Counted from the stretch's first letter, positions 44,763 through 55,053 are shown. The stretch is 64,000 nucleotides of DNA from Allobosea sp. BH3 (GCF_025499465.1 NZ_JAIMCA010000005.1:62001-126000), one strand, 5' to 3'. Notes: generated by a model from the letters alone, not told the origin. A program made the numbers and translations.

Positions 44763-45176
44763 CTAGCCGCGCCGTCCCGCGCCGGGAGGGCGGTTGGCAC
44801 CGGGCTTTGAATGCGGCTTTTGGGGCTTTGCCCGGTCGATGGCAATCGAAAGATCGGCCACGAGTGCGTGAAAATCAGCACCGAGCACTTCGGAGCGCGC
44901 GATGATCACGACATCACAGGGCTTGTGGGTCTGTTCGCGCAGGGCCTGGGCCGCGGCGGCGCGCAGGCGGCGGCGGATGCGGTTGCGCTTCACGGCGTTG
45001 CCGGTCTTGCGCGAGGCGGTCAGCCCGAGGCGTAAGCCACGCGGCTCTTCGCCTTCGCCGTCTTCTTTGGGCGCGGCGTCACGCACCTGCACCAGGAAGG
45101 CAGGCGAACGAAAACGGCGGCCATGCTCGGCCGCCGCCAGGAATTCTTTGCGTTGCGTCAGACGGGCGAGGCGCAT
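44763..45176 (-). CDS. rnpA: Ribonuclease P protein component
   Basis: The 137-residue basic protein binds RNase P RNA to mature tRNA 5' ends. It has LTQRKEFLAAAEHGRRFRSPAFLVQV and the RNR motif in GLTASRKTGNAVKRNRIRRRLRAAAAQAL. The lysine- and proline-rich tail extends beyond the core. It follows rpmH by 48 bases and precedes yidC, the classical order. Confidence 0.95.
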   Translation of the reverse strand: MRLARLTQRKEFLAAAEHGRRFRSPAFLVQVRDAAPKEDGEGEEPRGLRLGLTASRKTGNAVKRNRIRRRLRAAAAQALREQTHKPCDVVIIARSEVLGADFHALVADLSIAIDRAKPQKPHSKPGANRPPGAGRRG

Positions 45177-45224
45177 GGCGATTGGCCAGTCTTCCGGAAC
45201 CGGCGCGTCGCGCGCCTTGGCTCG

Positions 45225-45359
45225 TCAGGCCGACAGGCGCTTGCGGCCGTGGGCGCGGCGGGCGGCGATGACCTTGCGGCCACCCTTGGTCGCCATGCGG
45301 GCGCGATAGCCGTGGCGGCGCTTGCGAACCAGCTTGCTGGGTTGATAGGTTCTCTTCAC
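45225..45359 (-). CDS. rpmH: Ribosomal protein L34
   Basis: The 44-residue basic protein of the large ribosomal subunit is too short for many gene finders. Translated leftwards from a GTG at 45359 it reads [19 protein letters not shown], then [19 protein letters not shown] and RKRLSA before a TGA at 45225. This matches L34 from end to end. It is the first gene of the rpmH-rnpA-yidC unit. Confidence 0.96.
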   Translation of the reverse strand: MKRTYQPSKLVRKRRHGYRARMATKGGRKVIAARRAHGRKRLSA

Positions 45360-45567
45360 GGTCCGTCTCCGGGGCCTTTATGAGCACGACGGCCGCGGCT
45401 TTCCCGGGGAAAGCATGGCCAACCGAGCCTGTCATGCGATAAGGGTCGGCGCCGCCTTACGGCTGCGCAAGTCGCGGGCTTATGACGGATGGACGACGCC
45501 AAGTCAACGCCAAAGTCGCGGCCGAACCCTGTCCTGCGGCAAGGTTTCGCGGCCTTTTTCTGCCGGC
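45360..45567. other. Divergent gap between rpmH and ffs
   Basis: About 240 bases separate the rpmH start from the signal recognition particle RNA. The gap must hold the rpmH promoter, which I cannot place with certainty, and the ffs promoter at its right end. No gene is seen. Confidence 0.4.
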
Positions 45568-45596
45568 TTGCGATTCCGGTCGACATCCCCGATATA
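45568..45596 (+). promoter_or_regulatory. Promoter of the signal recognition particle RNA
   Basis: TTGCGA (45568-45573) and GATATA (45591-45596) are spaced by 17 bases. Starting about 6-8 bases later gives an RNA 5' end at 45602-45604, which agrees with the base-paired end of the RNA. Confidence 0.6.
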
Positions 45597-45600
45597 GCGG

Positions 45601-45699
45601 GCGGGAGGTTGGCGAGGGACGTCTCACTCGCCAACCGGGTCAGGTCCGGAAGGAAGCAGCCCTAACGAGACCGAACGGGTCTTCGTCCAGCCTCCCACC
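45601..45699 (+). ncRNA. ffs: Signal recognition particle RNA, small bacterial type
   Basis: The conserved domain IV core is clear: GGTCAGGTCCGGAAGGAAGC followed by AGCCCTAACGAG, with the GGAA tetraloop and asymmetric loop that bind Ffh. The ends GGGAGGTTGG and CCAGCCTCCC pair. Length is about 99 nucleotides, the 4.5S-like form. It is 85 bases upstream of dnaX and on the same strand. Confidence 0.95.
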
Positions 45700-45783
45700 G
45701 TTGCGCCATCAAAGCGCCGGACCGAACTGCGGAGCCGGCGCGGCGCCATTGACCCTCGCCTCCCGATTGGCGAAACCAGCTTC

Positions 45784-47646
45784 ATGACCGACGAGATCGA
45801 TGCCGCCTCCGCTGACGAACCGGGCTTTGCCGGTTTCGATCCGGCGCCCGTGCCGGCGGCGACGGCTGGGCCGACGCCATACCGTGTGCTCGCCCGCAAA
45901 TACCGTCCGGCGCATTTCGGCGATCTGATCGGCCAGGGCGCGATGGTGCGCACCCTCACCAACGCCTTCGCGGCCGGCCGCATCCCGCAGGCCTGGATGC
46001 TGACCGGCGTGCGCGGCGTGGGCAAGACCACCACCGCACGCATCCTCGCCCGCGCGCTCAACTACCAGACGGCCAACGGCGCCGGCGCGCCGACCACGGA
46101 TCTGCGCGAATTCGGCATCCATTGCCGCGAAATCGTCGAGGGCCGGCATATCGACGTGATGGAGATCGACGCCGCCTCCAACAACAGCGTCGACAACATC
46201 CGCCAGATCAACGACGCGGTGCGCTATGCCCCGGTCTCGGCCCGCTACAAGGTCTATATCGTCGACGAGGTGCACATGCTCTCGACCGGCGCCTTCAACG
46301 CCTTCCTGAAGACGCTGGAGGAGCCGCCGCCGCACGCGAAGTTCATCTTCGCGACGACCGAGATCCGCAAGGTGCCGATCACGGTGCTCTCGCGCTGCCA
46401 GCGCTTCGATCTGCGCCGGGTCGAGGCGGACCAGCTCGTCGCCCATCTCTCCGGCATCTGCCGGGCCGAGGGCGTCGATGCCGAGGATGAAGCCTTGGCG
46501 GCCATCGCCCGCGCCGCGGAAGGCTCGGTCCGCGACTCGCTCTCGATCCTCGACCAGGCTATCGCGCATGCCGCAGGCCGCATCACGCTCGATGATATCC
46601 GCGCCATGCTCGGCCTCGCCGACCGGGCCCGTGTCATCGACCTCTTCGAAGCCGTGATGAAGGGCGACATCGCCGCTGCGCTCGGCGAGCTGCGCGCCCA
46701 GTATGATGCCGGCGCCGACCCGGTCGTGGTGCTGAACGATCTCGCCGAATTCACCCATCTGGTGACGCGGCTGAAGCTCGTTCCGGATGCGGTCAAGGAC
46801 AACAGCCTCGCCCAGGCCGAGCGGGTCCGCGGCGGCGATTTCGCCCAGCGCCTCTCGATCCGCGTGCTCGCGCGTACCTGGCAGCTCCTGCTCAAGGGCA
46901 TCAGCGAGGTGAAGCAGGCCGACCGGCCGGTCATGGCGGCGGAGATGGTGCTGGTGCGCCTCGCCCACGCTGCCGACCTGCCGACGCCGGACGAGGCGCT
47001 GAAGATGCTGCGCGACGGCTCGGGCGCCATCCCCTCCGGCAACGGAAACGGTGGTGGCGGCATGCCGCGCCCGCCAATCGGCGGCGGCAACACGGCGCTT
47101 GCGGCGCGGCCGATCCTCGCCAGCGCCAATCCCGCGCCGGCTCCGGTCGCACGCGCGGTCGCGGCGCCTGCCGCGATCGTCGCCAGCCTTGAGGATGTCA
47201 TCGCCCTCGCTTCGCAGAACCGCGACATCGGCCTGAAGCTCGCGCTCGAGCGCGATGTCCGCCCGGTGCGCTTCGAAGCCGGCCGCATCGAGTTCTCGCT
47301 GGCCGAGGGCGCCTCGCGCACGCTGGCGCAGGACTTGTCTCGCCGCCTCAAGGAGTGGACCGGCCAGACCTGGATGGTCGCGATCGTCAACGAGGAGGGC
47401 GGCGCCACGCTGCGCGAGCAGGCCGCCGCCGCCAAGGATCAGCGCGAGAACGACGCGGCGGCGCATCCCTCGGTGAAGGCCGTGCTGGAACGCTTTCCCG
47501 GCGCCCGAATCGTCGATGTCCGCGATCCGCGCGCGCTGGAGGCGGCGGAGAACGCTGCTGCCCAGCCGTCCGCGGACGAATACCTGCCGGATGCCGAGCC
47601 GCTGTTCGACGATGCCGAGCCGGATTTCGACGGCATCGATTTCTGA
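45784..47646 (+). CDS. dnaX: DNA polymerase III subunit gamma/tau
   Basis: This 620-residue clamp-loader ATPase begins its core with YRVLARKYRPAHFGDLIGQ. It has Walker A in GVRGVGKTTTARILARAL, Walker B in YIVDEVHMLSTGAFNAFLKTLEEPPPHAKFIFATTE and sensor/arginine finger RCQRFDLRR. The zinc module seen in E. coli is reduced to a single cysteine (EFGIHCREIVEGRH), as I recall for many alphaproteobacteria. Residues about 415-470 are a glycine- and alanine-rich linker, followed by a C-terminal domain likely binding the polymerase. I see no AAAAAAG slippery site, so a separate gamma form is not indicated. The 21-base gap to ybaB suggests co-transcription. Confidence 0.96.
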   Translation: MTDEIDAASADEPGFAGFDPAPVPAATAGPTPYRVLARKYRPAHFGDLIGQGAMVRTLTNAFAAGRIPQAWMLTGVRGVGKTTTARILARALNYQTANGAGAPTTDLREFGIHCREIVEGRHIDVMEIDAASNNSVDNIRQINDAVRYAPVSARYKVYIVDEVHMLSTGAFNAFLKTLEEPPPHAKFIFATTEIRKVPITVLSRCQRFDLRRVEADQLVAHLSGICRAEGVDAEDEALAAIARAAEGSVRDSLSILDQAIAHAAGRITLDDIRAMLGLADRARVIDLFEAVMKGDIAAALGELRAQYDAGADPVVVLNDLAEFTHLVTRLKLVPDAVKDNSLAQAERVRGGDFAQRLSIRVLARTWQLLLKGISEVKQADRPVMAAEMVLVRLAHAADLPTPDEALKMLRDGSGAIPSGNGNGGGGMPRPPIGGGNTALAARPILASANPAPAPVARAVAAPAAIVASLEDVIALASQNRDIGLKLALERDVRPVRFEAGRIEFSLAEGASRTLAQDLSRRLKEWTGQTWMVAIVNEEGGATLREQAAAAKDQRENDAAAHPSVKAVLERFPGARIVDVRDPRALEAAENAAAQPSADEYLPDAEPLFDDAEPDFDGIDF

Positions 47647-47667
47647 AGCTTTCGAGGAGGATTTCCC

Positions 47668-47988
47668 GTGCGTGACATGATGGGCCTGATGAAGCAGGCA
47701 CAGCAGATGCAGCAGAAGATGGCCGACATGCAGGCCGAGCTCGACACCATCGAGGTCGAGGGTGCGGCCGGCGGCGGCATGGTCAAGGTGACGATGACGG
47801 CCAAGGGCGCGCTCAAGGGCGTCAGGATCGACCCCAGCCTGATGGTGCCGGACGAGCGCGAGATCCTCGAGGATCTGATCGTCGCCGCCGCCAACGATGC
47901 ACGCGGCCGCGGCGAGCGCGTCATGCAGGAGCGCATGGCCGAGATCACCAAGGGCCTGCCGATCCCGCCCGGCATGAAGCTGTTTTGA
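47668..47988 (+). CDS. YbaB/EbfC nucleoid-associated protein
   Basis: The small DNA-binding protein of 106 residues forms a tweezer-like dimer and coats DNA. It begins MRDMMGLMKQAQQMQQKMADMQAELDTIEVEGAAGGGMVKVTM and ends MAEITKGLPIPPGMKLF, the standard pattern. The start is a GTG at 47668 with GAGGAGG upstream. It lies between dnaX and recR, its conserved position. Confidence 0.95.
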   Translation: MRDMMGLMKQAQQMQQKMADMQAELDTIEVEGAAGGGMVKVTMTAKGALKGVRIDPSLMVPDEREILEDLIVAAANDARGRGERVMQERMAEITKGLPIPPGMKLF

Positions 47989-48006
47989 GCGTGCGAGCCA
48001 ACGCCT

Positions 48007-48052
48007 GTCATTTCGGGGTTCCGGGTTCGGCCTGCGGCCGCCCCGGAATGAC
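48007..48052. repeat. Short dispersed palindrome between ybaB and recR
   Basis: GTCATTTCGGGG and CCCCGGAATGAC pair with one mismatch, around an inner CGGCC/GGCCG hairpin. The element resembles the other GTCATT-bounded repeats of this window. It lies in the 75-base gap without separating gene order. Confidence 0.7.
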
Positions 48053-48063
48053 GGCGTAGCGAC

Positions 48064-48669
48064 ATGTCCCGCGCCATCGCCGGTCCCGAGATCGAAAGAC
48101 TGATCCAGCTCCTGGCCAAGCTGCCGGGGCTCGGGCCGCGCTCGGCCCGGCGTGCGGCTCTGCACCTCGTCAAGAAGCGCGAGCAGTTGCTCGGCCCGCT
48201 ATCCGAGGCGATGGCCGTGGCGCGCGAGCGCATCGTCGTCTGCTCGCGCTGCGGCAATGTCGACACCAGCGATCCTTGCGGCCTCTGCACCGATCCGCGC
48301 CGCGACGACAGCCTGATCGTCGTCGTCGCCGATATCTCCGATCTCTGGGCGCTGGAGCGCTCCGGCGCGGTCGCCGGCCGCTATCACGTGCTGGGCGGCG
48401 TGCTCTCGGCGCTGGACGGCGTCCGGCCCGAGCATCTGACGCTCGATGCGCTGGTGGCGCGCGCCTCCGATCCGGCAGTGAAGGAGATCATCCTCGCGCT
48501 GAGCGCCACGGTCGACGGCCAGACCACGGCGCATTTCATCACCGACCTGCTGGCCCATCTGCCCGTCAAGGTGACGAAGCTGGCCCATGGCGTGCCGGTA
48601 GGCGGCGAGCTCGACTATCTCGACGACGGTACGCTCGCCGCCGCGATCCGCCAGCGCACGGGTTTCTAG
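48064..48669 (+). CDS. recR: Recombination mediator RecR
   Basis: The 201-residue protein works with RecF/RecO to load RecA on gapped DNA. It has an N-terminal helix-hairpin-helix [20 protein letters not shown], a four-cysteine zinc finger ([18 protein letters not shown]), and a Toprim core [30 protein letters not shown]-terminal [20 protein letters not shown] completes it. ATG at 48064. It is the third gene of the dnaX-ybaB-recR set. Confidence 0.96.
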   Translation: MSRAIAGPEIERLIQLLAKLPGLGPRSARRAALHLVKKREQLLGPLSEAMAVARERIVVCSRCGNVDTSDPCGLCTDPRRDDSLIVVVADISDLWALERSGAVAGRYHVLGGVLSALDGVRPEHLTLDALVARASDPAVKEIILALSATVDGQTTAHFITDLLAHLPVKVTKLAHGVPVGGELDYLDDGTLAAAIRQRTGF

Positions 48670-48674
48670 CACGC

Positions 48675-48759
48675 GTCATTCTCGGGCTTGGTCCGAGAAT
48701 CTCGTGCCGCAGAAGGCGCCCTCTTTTCCAGAGATGCTCGGGTCAAGCCCGAGCATGAC
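48675..48759. repeat. Two-hairpin dispersed repeat after recR
   Basis: The outer ends GTCATT and AGCATGAC are complementary in part. Inside, ATTCTCGG/CCGAGAAT and ATGCTCGGG/CCCGAGCAT form two hairpins, the second with the TCAAG loop also seen at 38585-38607. It lies between converging recR and the outer-membrane gene. Confidence 0.75.
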
Positions 48760-48774
48760 GGCAGGGGCGAGCTC

Positions 48775-49476
48775 TCAGAACTTGTAGGCGATGCTGGCGC
48801 GGGCGGATTGCGTCGCCAGTTCCTGGCTGCCGGTCAGGCCGGTGAAGGCGCCCGAGCTCGTGAAGCGGTTGCGGCCGAAATCGGTGTAGCGATATTCCGC
48901 GCCCAGGATCACGCTTTCGGTCAGCGCGAAATTGACACCGGCGCCGATGTTCCAGCCCGTGCGCGCGGCGGTCAGCCGCTCGCTCAGCCCCGCCCCGTCA
49001 TAGACACGCCGCTCATATTCGGTGAAGGAGGCGCCGCCCGTGCCGTAGATCATCAGGCGGTCGAAGGCGTAGCCGATGCGCGCGCGCAGCGCGCCCTGCC
49101 AGTCCTGCGTGATGCGGCCGTTGAGGCCGCCGGCGGTGAAGCGCCCCGAGCCCTGGAGCACCTCGACATCGCCTTCGACGCCGAGGACGATGCTGCCCAT
49201 CTGGTAATTGAGGCCGGCATGAACGCCGCCGAAGCCGAGATTGTCGTCGATGCGAAAGCTCATCGGCGCGAAGGGGCCTGTCGCCCCGCCGATCCTGACC
49301 CGGTTGCTGCCCCAGCCATAGCCGCCCTGCAGGCCGACATAGAAGCCGCTCCAGTCATAGAGCGCCGGCAGCTCGGGGGCGGGCGGCAACGCGACGCTGC
49401 CGCGCAGGTCGGCCGCGCCAGCGGCTGAGGAAAGCAGAAGCGCGAGGCCCGTCAGGGCGGTTCTGAGCGTCGTCAT
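48775..49476 (-). CDS. Outer membrane beta-barrel protein (Omp25/31-like)
   Basis: The 233-residue protein has a signal peptide (MTTLRTALTGLALLLSSAAGAADL). After a short proline-rich lead comes YDWSGFYVGLQGGYGWG, the N-terminal strand of Rhizobiales porin-like Omp25/31 proteins. Alternating strands such as GVHAGLNYQMGSIVLGVEGDVE, GALRARIGYAFDRLMIYGTGGASF and VILGAEYRYTDFGRN lead to a terminal phenylalanine (ARASIAYKF) needed for barrel assembly. It probably forms an eight-stranded structural barrel. ATG at 49476 chosen for the signal. Confidence 0.88.
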   Translation of the reverse strand: MTTLRTALTGLALLLSSAAGAADLRGSVALPPAPELPALYDWSGFYVGLQGGYGWGSNRVRIGGATGPFAPMSFRIDDNLGFGGVHAGLNYQMGSIVLGVEGDVEVLQGSGRFTAGGLNGRITQDWQGALRARIGYAFDRLMIYGTGGASFTEYERRVYDGAGLSERLTAARTGWNIGAGVNFALTESVILGAEYRYTDFGRNRFTSSGAFTGLTGSQELATQSARASIAYKF

Positions 49477-49660
49477 CGGGCCTGTCCGGAAGCAACTGAT
49501 CCGCACCGGCCCGTCTCGGCCGTGCCCCGTCATAACGAAGCATTAAGGTTAACAATCGGCTAAGCCGGCATATGGCGCTCATGGGCTGCGTAGCGGAACA
49601 ATTGCGGCCGGGCCCGGTTGGCCGCAAGCTGCTCCCGGCAGCGGAGATTTCTGTCCAGAC

Positions 49661-50710
49661 ATGGCTTTTCTGAAACGGATCACGGGCGCAGCCGGCTTGG
49701 GGGTGGCGCTCGGCTACATTTCCGGGGCGATCTCCGAACGTTCGGGCCGGCGCCGGCGCGAGGCGGTTCGCGGCCGGCTGGCCCGCACCCCGCTGCAGAT
49801 GACCTGGCTCGGCTGGAAGGACGTCCTGCTGCGCTTCGCCGCCAATGTCGCGGAGAACCGCCTGAGCTCGCTGGCCGGCGCTGTCGCCTTCTTCACCCTG
49901 CTCTCGCTGGTGCCGGCGCTCTCGCTCCTCGTCACGATCTACCGCTATTTCACCGACCCCGCGACGATCGCGGCGCAGCTCGATGCCGTCACGACGGTGT
50001 TTCCGCTCGCGGCGCAGGAACTGATTCACGAGCAGGCGATCCGGCTTGCCAGCCAGTCCGGCGCCAGCCTGTCATGGACCTTCCTGATCAGCTTTCTCGT
50101 CGCAACCTGGTCGGCCAATGCGGCCGTGAAGGCGCTCTTCGACGCGCTGAACATCATCTATCGCGAGGCGGAGAAGCGCAGCTTCATCAAGCTCAACGCC
50201 ATCTCGCTCCTGACCACGGTCAGCGGCATCGTGCTGCTGACGATAGCTCTGATCGTCATCGCCAGCCTGCCGGTGGTGACGGCCTTCTTCCCGTTCCAAT
50301 CCGAGTTGGAGCGGATGATCCGGCTGGTGCGCTGGCCCTCCTTCTTCGTCATCGCCACGCTCTCGATCGCCTGCCTCTACTGGATCGGCCCGAGCCGCGA
50401 GCGCGCCCGCTTCGTCTGGGTCATGCCGGGGGCGGGGCTGGCGGCGCTGTTCTGGGGCGCGGCCTCCTATGCCTTCTCCTGGTATGTCGGCACGCTCGGC
50501 AACTACACGGCGGCCTACGGCTCGCTCGCCACGGTCGTCGTGTTCATGACCTGGCTCTGGCTCTCTGCGACGATCGTGCTCGCCGGAGCCGAGTTCAACG
50601 CCGAGCTGGAGCACCAGACCGCGCACGACACCACCACGGGCCGGCCGCGGCCGCTCGGCCAGCGCGGCGCGACCATGGCCGACCGTGTCGGCCCTGCAAG
50701 AGCGGAGTAG
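49661..50710 (+). CDS. YihY/BrkB family inner membrane protein
   Basis: The 349-residue membrane protein has about six hydrophobic segments. Family motifs include NRLSSLAGAVAFFTLLSLVPALSLLVTIYRYF, WSANAAVKALFDALNIIYREAEKRSFIKL, and YWIGPSRERARFVWVMPGAGLAALFWGAASYAFSWYVG. GSLATVVVFMTWLWLSATIVLAGAEFNAELEHQ closes the set. YihY proteins have been called ribonuclease BN or serum-resistance proteins in error; they probably handle lipids or small molecules. The FAD oxidoreductase gene begins three bases later, so the two are co-transcribed. Confidence 0.9.
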   Translation: MAFLKRITGAAGLGVALGYISGAISERSGRRRREAVRGRLARTPLQMTWLGWKDVLLRFAANVAENRLSSLAGAVAFFTLLSLVPALSLLVTIYRYFTDPATIAAQLDAVTTVFPLAAQELIHEQAIRLASQSGASLSWTFLISFLVATWSANAAVKALFDALNIIYREAEKRSFIKLNAISLLTTVSGIVLLTIALIVIASLPVVTAFFPFQSELERMIRLVRWPSFFVIATLSIACLYWIGPSRERARFVWVMPGAGLAALFWGAASYAFSWYVGTLGNYTAAYGSLATVVVFMTWLWLSATIVLAGAEFNAELEHQTAHDTTTGRPRPLGQRGATMADRVGPARAE

Positions 50711-50712
50711 CC

Positions 50713-51948
<1,236 letters not shown>

Positions 51949-52068
51949 GCCGGCCCGGGATTGCAATCCTGCAATCGCAGCCTTGCCTGGCGGATGGGCG
52001 ACAAGCGGCGGCCAAATAGCCATCATCAGGGTAGAAATTCCTGAATGGCTGCCGCGAAAGGATTTGCC

Positions 52069-52938
52069 ATGTCCGCAACCGCTGCGACGATCGAGGCCAC
52101 GGCCCGCCCCGAAGCCTATGATGCCCCCTATCACATCGGCGCCGTGACGCTGCGCGTCCGAGACCTGCCGCGGCTCACGGCCTTCTACCGCGACGCCATC
52201 GGCCTGAAGCTCCTTTCGGAGAGCGAAGGCAGTGTCGAGCTCGGCGTTGAAGGCCGGGTGCTGGTCCGTTTCGTCGCCGGCGCGGCGCAGCCGAGCGCCG
52301 CCACCGGCCTCTTCCATCTCGCGATCCTGCTGCCGTCGCGACGCGATCTCGCCGACTGGCTGAAGCATGCGGCCGGGGCGGGTGTCCGGCTCGAAGGCGC
52401 TTCCGACCACCTCGTCAGCGAGGCGCTCTACCTTTCCGATCCCGAGGGCAACGGCATCGAGATCTGCCGCGACCGCCGCCGGGCCGAATGGCCGCGCCGG
52501 CCCGATGGCGGGATCGCCATGGCGACCGATCGGCTCGATCTCGACCGGCTGCTCGCCGAGGCAGCGGCCGGCCCTTATGCCGGCATGCCCGCCGGCACCG
52601 GCATGGGCCACATCCATCTGCGTGTCGGCGATACGGTGGCGGCCGAGGGTTTCTACCGCGATCTCCTGGGCCTCGACCTGATGGTGCGCTATCCGGGCGC
52701 GAGCTTCCTCGCCAGCGGCGGCTATCATCATCACATCGCCGGCAACATCTGGGGCAGCCGCGGCGCCGGCGCCCGACGTCCGGGCGAGGCCGGGCTCGAC
52801 CGCTTCGAGCTGGTGGCGCGGGACGAGGCGGATTTCGCGACGATGCGCGAGCGTATTCTGGCGAGCGGTGGAAGCGAGGGCGACGGCGCGCCGTCCATTG
52901 CCGATCCCTGGGGCAACAGGCTGGTTCTGACCCGCTAG
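52069..52938 (+). CDS. VOC-superfamily protein, CatE/catechol-2,3-dioxygenase-like
   Basis: The 289-residue protein has two tandem vicinal-oxygen-chelate modules. The first starts at YHIGAVTLRVRDLPRLTAFYRDAIGLKLL, with the metal histidine in HIGAV. The second starts at GMGHIHLRVGDTVAAEGFYRDLLGLDLM and continues GYHHHIAGNIWGS. Conserved ends LSDPEGNGIEI and IADPWGNRLVL carry the glutamate ligands or their replacements. It looks like CatE/YfiE-type ring-cleaving dioxygenases or glyoxalase-like enzymes; the substrate is unknown. ATG at 52069 follows AAAGGA; an upstream in-frame ATG at 52045 is less likely. Confidence 0.85.
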   Translation: MSATAATIEATARPEAYDAPYHIGAVTLRVRDLPRLTAFYRDAIGLKLLSESEGSVELGVEGRVLVRFVAGAAQPSAATGLFHLAILLPSRRDLADWLKHAAGAGVRLEGASDHLVSEALYLSDPEGNGIEICRDRRRAEWPRRPDGGIAMATDRLDLDRLLAEAAAGPYAGMPAGTGMGHIHLRVGDTVAAEGFYRDLLGLDLMVRYPGASFLASGGYHHHIAGNIWGSRGAGARRPGEAGLDRFELVARDEADFATMRERILASGGSEGDGAPSIADPWGNRLVLTR

Positions 52939-53046
52939 TCTTCGCCTCCAAAGCGCGCTTTAGCCCTCGTGGTTGGCTATGAAGTCGCTTGAGGAAATCC
53001 AGTCATCTATTTGAATATTATAAGAATTGCTGCGGATTTTGAAGGC

Positions 53047-53499
53047 TCAGTGCGTCAGCAGGTGTGACCGCCGCGTTCCGCCGCTATCGGGCCTGAAGCC
53101 ATTCGCTTCCCAGAACGCCGCCGCCTGCGGGCCGGCGGCGCGCAGCGACAGGCGCGATGCCAGAGCGAGCCCCTGCTGGATGAGGGCTGCGGCGAGCGTG
53201 CGGCCGATCCCGGCGCCGCGATGCAGCGGCCGGACATAGACGTGCCGGACCCGCAGGAGGTCCGGCTCGGGGTCGTAGGGGTCGGGCGTCACCGCGCCGA
53301 TGCCGGCGAGCTCTCCCTCATGGAAGGCTGCGAAGGCGGCGAAGCGATCATCCTCGCCGCCATATCGGCCCGCCAGCCATTCTTCGCGCAGGCCTTCGAT
53401 GAAGCCGTAAGCTTCCGCGCTCGCCTCGTTGCGCAGCGCCTCGAAATCGTCCGGCAACGCCTCGGTCAGCCGGACGATCTGGATGGCTGTTGGAATCAC
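53047..53499 (-). CDS. GNAT family N-acetyltransferase
   Basis: The 150-residue acetyl-CoA-dependent enzyme has the GNAT core [48 protein letters not shown]. The R-G-x-G-x-G/A loop of motif A binds the coenzyme, and [12 protein letters not shown] is motif B. The ATG at 53499 overlaps the stop of cysK by four bases (ATGA), so it is translated together with cysK. An acceptor linked to cysteine metabolism is possible but unproven. Confidence 0.88.
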   Translation of the reverse strand: MIPTAIQIVRLTEALPDDFEALRNEASAEAYGFIEGLREEWLAGRYGGEDDRFAAFAAFHEGELAGIGAVTPDPYDPEPDLLRVRHVYVRPLHRGAGIGRTLAAALIQQGLALASRLSLRAAGPQAAAFWEANGFRPDSGGTRRSHLLTH

Positions 53500-54458
53500 A
53501 ACCCGTCGAACAGCGCGCTGGAGATGTAGCGCTCGGCGAAGGACGGGATGATCACTACGATCGTCTTGCCGGCGTTCTCCGGCCGCGCCCCGACTTCGAG
53601 CGCCGCCGCGATGGCCGCGCCGGACGAGATGCCGGCCGGGATGCCCTCGTTCTTGGCGAGCGCGCGCGCCGTCTCGAAGGCGGTCTGGTTGCCGACGGTG
53701 ACCACCTCGTCGATGACGCCGCGGTCGAGCACGCCCGGCACGAAGCCCGCGCCGATGCCCTGGATCTTGTGCGGGCCGGGCTGGCCGCCGGACAGGACAG
53801 GAGAATCCTCCGGCTCGACCGCGACCATCCTGACGCCCGGCTTCTTGGCCTTCAGCACCTGGCCGACGCCGGTGATGGTGCCGCCGGTTCCGACGCCGGA
53901 GATGACGATGTCGACCTTGCCGTCGGTGTCGTTCCAGATTTCCTCGGCCGTGGTCTTGCGGTGGATCTCGGGATTGGCCGGGTTCTCGAACTGCTGCGGG
54001 ATGATCGCGCCCGGGATCTCGTTCTTGAGTTCCTCGGCGCGGGCGACCGCGCCGCGCATGCCACCCGGGCCGGGGGTCAGCACGAGTTCGGCGCCGAGCA
54101 GCGCCAGCATCTTGCGTCGCTCAAGCGACATCGTCTCGGGCATGACCAGGATCAGGCGATAGCCGCGCGCCGCCGCCACGAAGGCGAGCGCGATGCCGGT
54201 ATTGCCCGACGTCGGCTCGATCAGCGTGCCGCCCGGCTTCAGCGCGCCTGAAGCTTCGAGCGAGTCGATCATGTTGACGCCGATGCGATCCTTCACGCTC
54301 GATATCGGGTTGAAGAATTCGAGCTTGGCGAGGATCGTCGCCTTGACGCCGCGCTCGGCCGGCAGCCGGTTGAGCTTGACCAGCGGAGTATCGCCGATGG
54401 TGTCGGTAATGGAGTTGTAGATGCGGCCGCGGCCCGGGGCCTTCTGTGCATCAGCCAT
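53496..54458 (-). CDS. cysK: Cysteine synthase A (O-acetylserine sulfhydrylase)
   Basis: The 320-residue PLP enzyme makes cysteine from O-acetylserine and sulfide. The PLP lysine is in [16 protein letters not shown] (about residue 54). [30 protein letters not shown] is the substrate loop, and [17 protein letters not shown] is the phosphate-binding loop. C-terminal [12 protein letters not shown] closes it. ATG at 54458 follows AGGAGG. A dispersed palindromic repeat begins 16 bases upstream, and an Rrf2-type regulator gene lies 142 bases further upstream in the same direction. Confidence 0.95.
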   Translation of the reverse strand: MADAQKAPGRGRIYNSITDTIGDTPLVKLNRLPAERGVKATILAKLEFFNPISSVKDRIGVNMIDSLEASGALKPGGTLIEPTSGNTGIALAFVAAARGYRLILVMPETMSLERRKMLALLGAELVLTPGPGGMRGAVARAEELKNEIPGAIIPQQFENPANPEIHRKTTAEEIWNDTDGKVDIVISGVGTGGTITGVGQVLKAKKPGVRMVAVEPEDSPVLSGGQPGPHKIQGIGAGFVPGVLDRGVIDEVVTVGNQTAFETARALAKNEGIPAGISSGAAIAAALEVGARPENAGKTIVVIIPSFAERYISSALFDGL

Positions 54459-54474
54459 GAATGAATCCTCCTGG

Positions 54475-54533
54475 AGCATTTTCGAGCGAAGTGGGCACCG
54501 GTTCGCGTGAGGAAAATGCGACAAAACAAAGAG
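54475..54533. repeat. Dispersed palindromic repeat, copy 3 (before cysK)
   Basis: GAGCATTTTCGAGCGAAGTG is followed by CACCGGTTCGCG and GAAAATGCG, with an A-rich tail; the arms GCATTTTC and GAAAATGC are complementary. It differs from copy 2 (35719) by only a few bases and has the same orientation relative to the downstream gene. It abuts the AGGAGG ribosome site of cysK. Confidence 0.88.
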
Positions 54534-54562
54534 ACGGATCGTCGGTCGCGACCCTAGGTCAA

Positions 54563-54599
54563 TTCACATGACATGTCGATGAATGATATATTTCACATG
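54563..54599. promoter_or_regulatory. Candidate Rrf2 operator between the regulator gene and cysK
   Basis: The word TTCACATG occurs twice (54563-54570 and 54592-54599). The first overlaps a perfect palindrome ACATG-A-CATGT (54566-54576). The stretch is AT-rich in an otherwise GC-rich region and lies directly behind the regulator gene and before cysK. It may be a binding site for the adjacent Rrf2 protein. Confidence 0.4.
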
Positions 54600-54600
54600 T

Positions 54601-55053
54601 CTAGATAGTGAAATCAGTTGTCGTCCCGCTCTGTCCGAACACGGCCCCGGCCTGCGCCCGCCGGCACAATTCCTCGACCGTGACATCGTCGAGCCTCGCC
54701 AGGAACGCGGCAGAAGCAGCCTCGACCTCCGGCCCGACCACCTCGTCGACGAGCCGTGACTGCGGAGCGGGCCCCAATCCGTCCTCGACCGTGCTCTGCG
54801 TCGCGGCGCGCACGATGTCCCCGGCCGTGATCCGCCGCCGCTCGCGGGCGAGTTCGTAGCCGCCGCGAGGGCCGCGCACGCCCTTCAGGATGCCGACGCG
54901 CACGAGCGTCTGCAGCAGCGTCTCGAGATGGCGCGGCGGCAGGTCGTGCCGTGCGGCGAGCATCTTGGCTGCGACCGGCGCCGGCCGCGCATGCAGCGCG
55001 ATGTCGACGACCGCGGCGATGGCGAGCAGGCTGCGGCGGGAGAGCAGGATCAT
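54601..55053 (-). CDS. Rrf2-family transcriptional regulator, CymR-like by context
   Basis: The 150-residue regulator has the Rrf2 winged helix: [69 protein letters not shown]. Only one cysteine (VEELCRRAQ) is present, so the three-cysteine iron-sulfur site of IscR and RirA is missing. That makes it resemble CymR-type regulators, which sense sulfur status by binding CysK in Gram-positives. It lies just upstream of cysK in the same direction. The ATG at 55053 overlaps the dut frame on the same strand. Cofactor-free sensing is inference. Confidence 0.85.
   Translation of the reverse strand: MILLSRRSLLAIAAVVDIALHARPAPVAAKMLAARHDLPPRHLETLLQTLVRVGILKGVRGPRGGYELARERRRITAGDIVRAATQSTVEDGLGPAPQSRLVDEVVGPEVEAASAAFLARLDDVTVEELCRRAQAGAVFGQSGTTTDFTI

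Noticed and set aside
45784..47646. Programmed frameshift in dnaX giving a short gamma form
   Set aside because: No A-rich slippery heptamer or downstream hairpin was seen in the gene.
45709..48165. An 818-codon minus-strand frame opposite dnaX and ybaB
   Set aside because: It is an antisense shadow of dnaX-ybaB-recR with arginine/aspartate/glycine-rich composition and no domain.
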